Assembly (NCBI GenBank): GCA_038373865.1 | Contig: JAXGGA010001061.1 | Location: forward strand, 1 to 64,000 | Length of the DNA stretch: 64,000 bases | Reading direction: 5' to 3' | Source of the DNA: Uloborus plumipes | Lineage: Eukaryota > Arthropoda > Arachnida > Araneae > Uloboridae | Shown: piece by piece, positions 57,851 to 64,000 of the stretch | Layout of the letters: each line of letters opens with the position of its first letter | Numbering within the stretch: position 1 is the stretch's first letter | Program-made: the position numbers and the translations under genes | The notes under the pieces: generated by a model | Databases searched by the model: none | Told to the model about the DNA's origin: nothing | The model's input: the letters and a program-made list of their open reading frames with translations, nothing else

Positions 57851-58271
57851 TAGATGTAATTTTGTTTCGAAACTTAATATTTTAAGAAAATTGAATTTCA
57901 TATTTATTGATTTTTTACCTGAAATATCTTACTAAACACTCTTGAGGAGGAAAAAAAGTATTTTAAAACGAACTATCACACTTTTATACTCAATTTTGAA
58001 ATGGTACTTGAAAAGTAAAAAGTAATCTGATTTTTATATAATGTAAGTTACCATAAAATTGAACAGATGTCGGTGGACAATCATCACTGCTGTTATTCCA
58101 TGGCTTTTGAATAAATGAAACAGCCTGTATAAGACACTAGAAGAATCTAGTGAAACCTTGCTTTAACGTTTCAACAACAATAACAATTTAACGTTGCCAA
58201 ATACCATAAAATTTAAACTCGCGCTGATGTGATTAAATATGAAATCGATTGTTATAATTAAACGTCGTTGC
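57851..58271. other. Spacer between the two Helitron-like copies
   Basis: Includes CAGCCTGTATAAGACACTAG (58115) then TCTAGTGAAACCTTGC, related to the ends of the element at 14091-17297, so part of it is probably a fragment of that family. Confidence 0.45.
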
Positions 58272-58552
58272 TAAGAAACAGTAACAATGAAAGTAATCAT
58301 AAAGAAAATGGTGAAATAAAAGCTTCTCAAACTTTCAATGAAGGCACAAAAAAAAACGGGTTTTTTTGTGAAAACTCGCGTTTTTACAGAAAAAACGCCG
58401 ACGTAGATGAACTCAGAAACCAAAACTCTATCTAAATACTCATATATCAGAAACTAAAACTCTATCGAAATCGTTAGAGCCGTTTTCGAGATCCGAAAAA
58501 TAAATAAATATATATATATATATACAAGAATTGCTCGTTTAAAGATATTAGA
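58272..58552 (-). mobile_element. Helitron-like 5-prime region (minus), copy 2
   Basis: Same start (TCTAATATCTTTAAACGAGC) and CGGATCTCGAAAACGGCTCT block as copy 1, longer (TA)n tract, and a small internal duplication of CAGAAACCAAAACTCTATC. Confidence 0.5.
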
Positions 58553-58825
58553 TAAACTAATAAAAATGCTGCAGATTATTTCCAACTGCCCGAATCGGTG
58601 TCGCAGACTAGCTAGAAAATTTCTCCTTCTGGGTAGAAATTTGAAGGTTAAATTCTTTCAATCTTTCAACTTTTGAATCCTATTTTTCGGCGAATATTCG
58701 TAAAATTGTAAAAAAATTCTTAAAAAGACAAATTCTATTCAAATTTTTCACAAATTCTTCATGTTATGCATGGAGATGTACAAGGCAGACAAGGCAGGAA
58801 AGACAAGGCAGAAAGTACATCCATG
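58553..58825. other. Unassigned spacer
   Basis: Nothing recognised apart from short AAGGCAG repeats near 58782-58812 that may be part of the adjoining SINE tail. Confidence 0.4.
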
Positions 58826-58900
58826 TCCGAGCCGGGATTTGAAATCGGGACGACAACATCCGGGCCAGACTCCTCTGACCACTAGACAAGCTGGCCGACG
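58826..58900 (-). repeat. tRNA-derived SINE head (or tRNA pseudogene)
   Basis: On the minus strand the A-box-like TTGTCTAGTGGTCAGAGGAG and the B-box-like CCCGATTTCAAATCCCGGCT are about 25 bases apart, in the order found in tRNA genes. The B box has TTTCAAATC where GTTCGAATC is expected, and the acceptor stem is not conserved, so an RNA polymerase III-derived SINE relic is more likely than a working tRNA. Confidence 0.7.
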
Positions 58901-58904
58901 TTTA

Positions 58905-59289
58905 AGATCATTTATCTTTAATTTTAAAGGAGGGAGGGGAGTTTGTAAAAAGATACAAATTCAATGCAAATTATCTAACTCAAATTTTGTTCCCTCGCTA
59001 AGAATTCCCTAAGTTTGAGTTCTTGGGGCGCTTTTTTGGTAAAACAACTGAAAGACGTATTTCAGTGGGCTGTAGTTTTTTACAGAAATACCACCTCAAG
59101 GTTATGCTTACATTTATTGATTGTACAGTGTCTGGTTATGAGGATCCCATAGTTGTTTGGGTTGGGGGTTGTTGCTTTCTTAAGTTAAGCGGCCGCAAAG
59201 TATGGTTTTTAGTCCGTTTTTGCTAGACTTTAAACTGCGTTATTTCCGCCAAAAAGCAAAATTCCCGAAAATTTTTTAACATATACTGA
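58905..59289. other. Unassigned stretch
   Basis: Two plus-strand frames (58761-59012 and 59023-59226) carry no recognised domain; the first starts inside the SINE. Confidence 0.35.
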
Positions 59290-60520
59290 AAATGTATACT
59301 AGGAAAAGAATGTGAGCTACAAAAATTGCTTAGTATTTCATTGCTTTAAAGAGAAAAATACTTTGATATTTTTCAAATTTTCAAAATCTGTGGTTTTTTG
59401 ATGACATTTAACTCATAACAGCAACCCTAGAAAAAAATTTATTTTATGGATTATGGAACCTACAGATGTGTAGAATAACGTAAAAAAGAAAAAAGTATGG
59501 GATATCTGCTAGTTTTCAAGAAAATATTTCTTTTGTAGCTCATTTTAATGCTTTTTCTCATAGTATAATATGTCCATCAAGTAGGTCAGATATACTGAAA
59601 CTTTAAGTATGTAGTAATGATTTAAAGCAACATAAAAAAGAAAGCGGTCTGCGGTCTCTTCTAGTTTTAAAGAAAAAAAAATGTAGCTCATTTCAATAAG
59701 TTTCTTCGTAGTAAAATGGGTTCAATATGTAGGTCAGATCTTCTAAAACTCAAAGGATATAATAATAATGTATATTATATGTGCGTATAGATAAAGAAAA
59801 TACTCACTATACTTAATTTTGTCTAAATTTTTAGAACTTTTAGCTTTTTGTTGCAATTAACTCAAAAAGCAATAAATCATTACTGAGGAGATTATTGAAT
59901 TTACATATTACTAGCTGACAATGACTAGAAAATTCGGAAAAAGGAAATACTGTGAATGTTTTTTTTTTTAGAGGCTTCCAAATGGAAAGTCAAAGGAGGG
60001 CACTGTGACCTCCTGAAAAATTTCATACTCGGAAAAAATTTCTGAAGATTCAGAAGCTTTGGAAACAACATTGCAACAATGATTTTTTTTTTATTGTTTA
60101 CACGTGGGCTTGATTGTATTTTATAATTCGGAAAAATTGGGAAATTCCTTTGGAAAATTAAGAACATCTTCTTAAGAAGTAAAAAATACTCATCGGCGCG
60201 CGAGCTTAAATTTTTACAAATTACGATCAAGCACGCATGCAAAAAATGCGTTATTGAAAAATCTCAATGTTGCAATACTGTTTCCAAATTTGCCGAACCG
60301 TCAGCAAATTTTTTGAATTTGGAATTTTTAGGTAGATCACAGCGACATCCGACTAATTGCAATTAAAACACTATTAGTTGTAAAAATTTAGACAAAATTA
60401 AGTGTTTTTAGTCTTTTTCTCTTCCTCTATACAAATGTATATATATCATTACTTTTTCCTTACAGTTTCGGCATATCTGATCTACTTGATGGACACATTT
60501 TACTATTCCTCTTATTTTCT
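59290..60520. repeat. Large imperfect palindrome centred near 60170
   Basis: The arm at about 59700-60160 is repeated in reverse complement at about 60185-60520: ACTTAATTTTGTCTAAATTT at 59811 pairs with AAATTTAGACAAAATTAAGT at 60385, and CACGTGGGCTTGATTGTATT pairs with TACGATCAAGCACGCATGC. The left arm holds a tandem near-duplicate (GTAGCTCATTTTAATG at 59536 and GTAGCTCATTTCAATA at 59684). A related arm with the same centre occurs at 48720-49510. Likely a foldback element; termini undefined. Confidence 0.7.
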
Positions 60521-61472
60521 AATATCTGCAATAAAAGATTTAAAATTTCAAAAACAAATTCTGGAAGTGAACCCCCCCCCCCTGACTTCCCCAACTTAAG
60601 ATCACAGAAATGCCTTTATTATTTTTTTATTATTTTGTTTACTTTTTTGCCTTCAAGTTCAATATCAGAGTTCAAATTCAGTTACATTAGATAAAGTTTC
60701 AGATTTTTGAACTCTCTAAAACTTTTGTCATTACTTATCGGACATTTTGAAAGAAACAAACACGTCATTAAAAATACTATTCTAACTACGAAACGCGCCC
60801 TAGAACAGGAAACATTTAAAACCTACTCCATACAATTCATTCATCACACATCTCGACATTTCTTATCAGTAATCTGCTCATTGTTGACGGAGGACACTTG
60901 TAAAATCACTGACAGCAGCTAATAGCCGTCAATAAATACCGGTTACTTGAGGGATGGGAGTGCTTCCGAACGAAGGGGGAATAATTGCTTTTTTTATGAG
61001 TGTAGGGGGGGGGGATCAATGATTTCTAGCTTTGAAACTTTGAACAATGGTAATGGTTCTTATGTGTACAAGGGCAGATGTGCAACTATTATGCATCCTG
61101 AATTACTTTCTTTTAAAATTATATATTTTTTTGAAATTTATAGTTACACAATTTCAGTTTTTTAAAGAGATGCATTAATCTATCAACATATATTAACTTA
61201 TTATGTATTTCATTGATCAAGATTCTAAACAACAAAATCAGGATATAGTAAAACAAGTAAGTAATTGTTAATACAAAACTTAAAGCTACATCTTATTTAT
61301 TTATTTTTGTATAAATCAAAATATGAGGAAGGGGTCCAGTCCATTAGTAGCACACATCCACCCAAGATCCGCATTTTAAGTATTTATAATTAAAAAAGAA
61401 TAAATTCTGATTAGTTGATTAACTTTAAAAAAGATTCGCCATTTATACTTGAATTAATAGAATAATACCTGC
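60521..61472. other. Unassigned stretch
   Basis: No gene or repeat end recognised. A G run at 61006 and a C run at 60574 are the only marked features. Confidence 0.4.
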
Positions 61473-61790
61473 TTATTTGTCACACAACTTAGAATTATGA
61501 TGTAAAAAAACCAATGTCTCAGCATTTTAAGGCAGAATCCTGCTTCTTTTCTTCTCGTACACATTACCGGCTGCGGAAAATAATCTTTCACTGTATACAC
61601 TGCTACTTGGAGCAGATAAGTAGCGTTTGGCCAATTCTGATAATGCTGGAAAATTTGTCTTATTTTCCATCCACCAATTCGGTGGGCAATTTTTCCTATT
61701 TAAGAGTGGATTGTTCATGTACAATTCTAGTTTTTTTCCTCTAGGCAACGAAAGTTCTATTACTTGTGATTCATTGCTTGTGATTTCCAA
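61473..61790 (-). pseudogene. ZBED-type hAT transposase C-terminal remnant with in-frame stop
   Basis: The minus strand reads NPLLNRKNCPPNWWMENKTN, then FPALSELAKRYLSAPSSSVY and SERLFSAAGNVYEKKRSRIL, then P and TAA (61527-61529). Reading on in the same frame gives NAETLVFLHHN before a second stop at 61473. ZBED-like hAT proteins have ...RLLPENAEKLLFLHHN here, so TAA replaces a conserved glutamate codon by one base change. The start upstream is broken by a stop, and the BED finger and core are absent. The right end of a TAGAGATGGAACGAAG-type hAT at 63514 is in the right orientation to be its 5-prime terminus. Confidence 0.85.
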
Positions 61791-62008
61791 AACTCAACCT
61801 TGGAATGAATAGTTTCTTTGAACTTGTGACATTGTTAAATAATCCTCTTAAAATAAATACCAAATGAAAGACAAGTAAAAAAGAATGCATGATACTATTT
61901 TTTCGAATTCACCAAAAACTGAAGCATTTTGCATTAAGAATATTAAGATATTTATAATATATAACACAACGTAAATAGTAGTAGATTGGGTAGTTCTATG
62001 GTATAATA

Positions 62009-63040
62009 CATCGGTTCCCAACCGGTGGTTCGCGAACCCCCAGGGGTTCGCAAGATGCCTGAAGGGGGTTCGCCAAATTTATATTGTAATGGCGGACTTT
62101 TAAATATTTTCGTAAAAAATGAAGAAATATTCAATTTACATACATAGTTATTGCTCTTTTAAAATTTGAAAACAAGTCGGATTTTTCCATCTCTATCTGG
62201 CTCAAAAAAAGAGTCTCTAAAAATATTTCAGTGGTTTAAATAACCTTGATAAAATACAATTTTCTTTTTCCTTCCAAAACACGACAAAAAGAAATATCCC
62301 CCTGACTAAATGTTCAAGTGGGGGCATGCAGAATCGTTGAATTAGCTGTGGCAAAGGTTGCGACAGCCTTGAAAAGGCGCCATCAAGAGGTTTCATGAAG
62401 AATATGCATTTGCAATAAAATAAAAGAAAGAATAGTCAAGCAATACAAAATTGGCGGATCTTAAACCTTGTGGATTATATATGACAGCAAAAGGCTCCAA
62501 ATTGGAATTTTATTACTGGATTTTACTCAGTTCTCTTTTTTTTTTTTTTTTTGTAAATATATAATGTTAGTTTTTAAGATAAGAGTCGTATCAATAGACT
62601 CATGTACAGAAAGGATTTTCCTCACACACATATTTGAAAAATAAATACCGAAATAGACTAAATGCAGAGCCTGATCTGAGGCTGAGACTTTCAGACATCG
62701 AACCCACTATCAACTCCTTTGTTCCCTCAAACAGCCACAAATATCCCATTAAGTTTTTTTCTTTAAAATCAAGGTATGTTTAAAGAACTAATTTATTTTT
62801 TTGAATAACTTGTTTATTATTTTTCTTGAATCTGCAGTTTCAATTTATTAATGTCTCTATTAATCGATGTTTAAAATAATATTTTTGCATATTGCAATCA
62901 ACTGCTATGAAAAGGAAAGGCAAATTTGGTGTTTTTTTTTATTGTATTCTTACATGTTACTTATTTTAAGACCAGGGGGTTCGCGAAATTTTTCCGATTT
63001 TACAAGGGGTTCGCAAAGAGAAAAAGGTTGGGAACCGCTG
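62009..63040 (+). mobile_element. hAT relic with perfect 8-bp target duplication
   Basis: Ends CATCGGTTCCCAACC and GGTTGGGAACCGCTG, with GTATAATA duplicated exactly (62001-62008 and 63041-63048). GGGGTTCGC motifs repeat just inside both ends (62043, 62067, 62979 and 63006), as in Charlie-like hATs. A transposase tail remains at 62640-62757. 1032 bp. Confidence 0.9.
62640..62757 (+). pseudogene. hAT transposase C-terminal tail (SCAND3/ZBED5-like)
   Basis: Reads NKYRNRLNAEPDLRLRLSDI then EPTINSFVPSNSHK. The KxRNRLxxExDLRLxLSxIEP block is the C-terminal end of a class of hAT transposases domesticated in vertebrates as SCAND3/ZBED5-like proteins (by recall). Upstream, stops interrupt the frame. 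It has the expected position and strand for the element 62009-63040. Confidence 0.75.
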
Positions 63041-63449
63041 GTATAATACATGATCATATCAGTTGTTTTATTATAAAACATCAACTGGACTGCAGACTGA
63101 GCTTTTCATGTTCCAAGTAGAGCTTCCTACTACTAATTTGCAATACAAAAATAGTAATGTCGTCTTTTCTTGTACTAGCAGTACAAAGCAAAACAAAACA
63201 AGAAAACTTTTAATTAGTAAAATTAATTTAAGAATGACTCAGTAAGCTGAAAATGTTGTGTAATACTAAGAACTTTAAAATAAAAACAACCAAAATAAAA
63301 ATAAACTTTAATTAATGAAATCAATTTAAGAATGCCATAGTAAGCTGAAAATATTGTGTAACGCTAAGAATTAAGAATATTACAACATATGGAGAAAAGT
63401 ATAAAACTCTACGCATTTTTTTTGCATTTAATCCAAAAACTTCAATATG

Positions 63450-63514
63450 TGCGCCAGCCGAAGCTTCGGTATTCGGAGCTTCGGCCAAATGCCGCTTCGT
63501 TCCATCTCTATTTA
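63450..63514 (-). mobile_element. hAT terminal region (TAGAGATGGAACGAAG)
   Basis: On the minus strand TAGAGATGGAACGAAGCGGC is followed by GCCGAAGCTCCGAATACCGA, clusters of CCGAAGC repeats like the subterminal arrays of the hAT at 15675-17190. Probably the 5-prime end of the element whose transposase tail is at 61473-61790; the other end was not found. Confidence 0.6.
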
Positions 63515-63529
63515 GGACAAAAACTTTTT

Positions 63530-63740
63530 GCGTCATTTATGGTCAGCAATTGTATCTCAGCATTTGATGACGATTTCTCTGTGACAAATATTAGTGATAT
63601 AATAATACTTAATGTATTTTCATAAAGTAGGGAGGGGAGCAAAATTATCCTAGGTATAACAAAACAGTTACCGGCAAATTTTGCGACATTTTAAAAATCG
63701 TCAAAGCGGTGTGTTTTGAGTTTCTTTCAGTTCAGGAAAC
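63530..63740 (+). mobile_element. Helitron-body paralogue showing the empty site of 52785-53897
   Basis: Reverse complement of 52690-52784 joined to 53902-54010: TTATCCTAGGTATAACAAAA here corresponds to the occupied locus, where the GGGCGATTC element and one extra ATAC lie between TTATAC and the ATAGGATAA side. Confidence 0.8.
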
Positions 63741-63904
63741 CTTGAAGAACGTTGCAATAAAAGTAATTGATATGCATACCATTATCTGATTGAATAACTG
63801 TTTTAAAAATACATAAGTAAAAACCTGAAGCTCCTCTGAGAGAGAAAAGAAAAATAAGTTCTCTTGGGTTTAAACTTTTGCATCGAATTATGTAAATAGG
63901 AACC

Positions 63905-63923
63905 TTTTTTATTTATTTATTTT

Positions 63924-63955
<32 letters not shown>

Positions 63956-63960
63956 CTTTT
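63905..63960. repeat. Simple (TTA/TTTA)n repeat
   Basis: TTTATTTATTTATTTTTATT followed by eight or so ATT units. Confidence 0.9.
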
Positions 63961-64000
63961 TTTTGCTATTTGAAATTTGTTTTTGAATGGTTCGTGAAAT

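Noticed and set aside
58826..58900. A working tRNA gene
   Set aside because: The B box is altered (TTTCAAATC) and the acceptor stem does not pair; a SINE head explains it better.
1..64000. CRISPR arrays, operons, rRNA genes or bacterial features
   Set aside because: None seen; spliced exon structure, base composition and transposon types all indicate an animal nuclear genome.

Overview
The window reads as AT-rich, repeat-dense nuclear DNA from an arthropod. A chelicerate such as a spider is my best guess, from the transposon families and the one host exon; this is inference. There are no operons, rRNA genes, CRISPR arrays or long open reading frames. Nearly all of what can be recognised is transposable-element DNA in various stages of decay. 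Most short open frames are chance or repeat-derived.

The only host-gene sequence I can defend is a 96-base internal exon on the minus strand at 20822-20917. It encodes the second half of RRM1 of a TIA-1/TIAR (Drosophila Rox8) RNA-binding protein, with clean splice sites. Its partner exons were not found here, so the surrounding tens of kilobases may be intronic to that gene.

Layout. 1-2121: large inverted-repeat element cut by the window edge. 2630-8511: inverted-arm transposon carrying fragments of an arthropod transposon protein, holding four further elements nested one inside another. 9106-12712: palindromic element with GGGTCATTCC ends, a 4-bp target duplication and a decayed N-terminal Cys-rich ORF. 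13345-19802: a second element with the same ends, holding another element that in turn holds a hAT with a perfect 8-bp target duplication. 21149-25181: a hAT MITE, then tandem and inverted Helitrons. 25320-28400: two hATs back to back. 27730-32472: a recent 2.4-kb tandem duplication ending inside a 6.2-kb hAT (32383-38540), which itself contains a Helitron. 39.3-43.3 kb: hAT relic and a set of tandem repeats, including a minisatellite of about 133 bp per unit. 43.9-60.5 kb: mixed MITEs, Helitron ends, hAT transposase fragments, a GGGCGATTC-ended element with a near-empty-site paralogue at 63.5 kb, and a 1-kb palindrome. 61.4-63.5 kb: a decayed ZBED-type hAT interrupted by another hAT.

The genes do not cooperate as a system. 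The window is a record of repeated insertion, chiefly by hAT elements and Helitrons, plus palindromic elements with GGG ends and 4-bp target duplications. The last group, linked to a decayed and uncharacterised protein family, is the most plausible under-described biology here.
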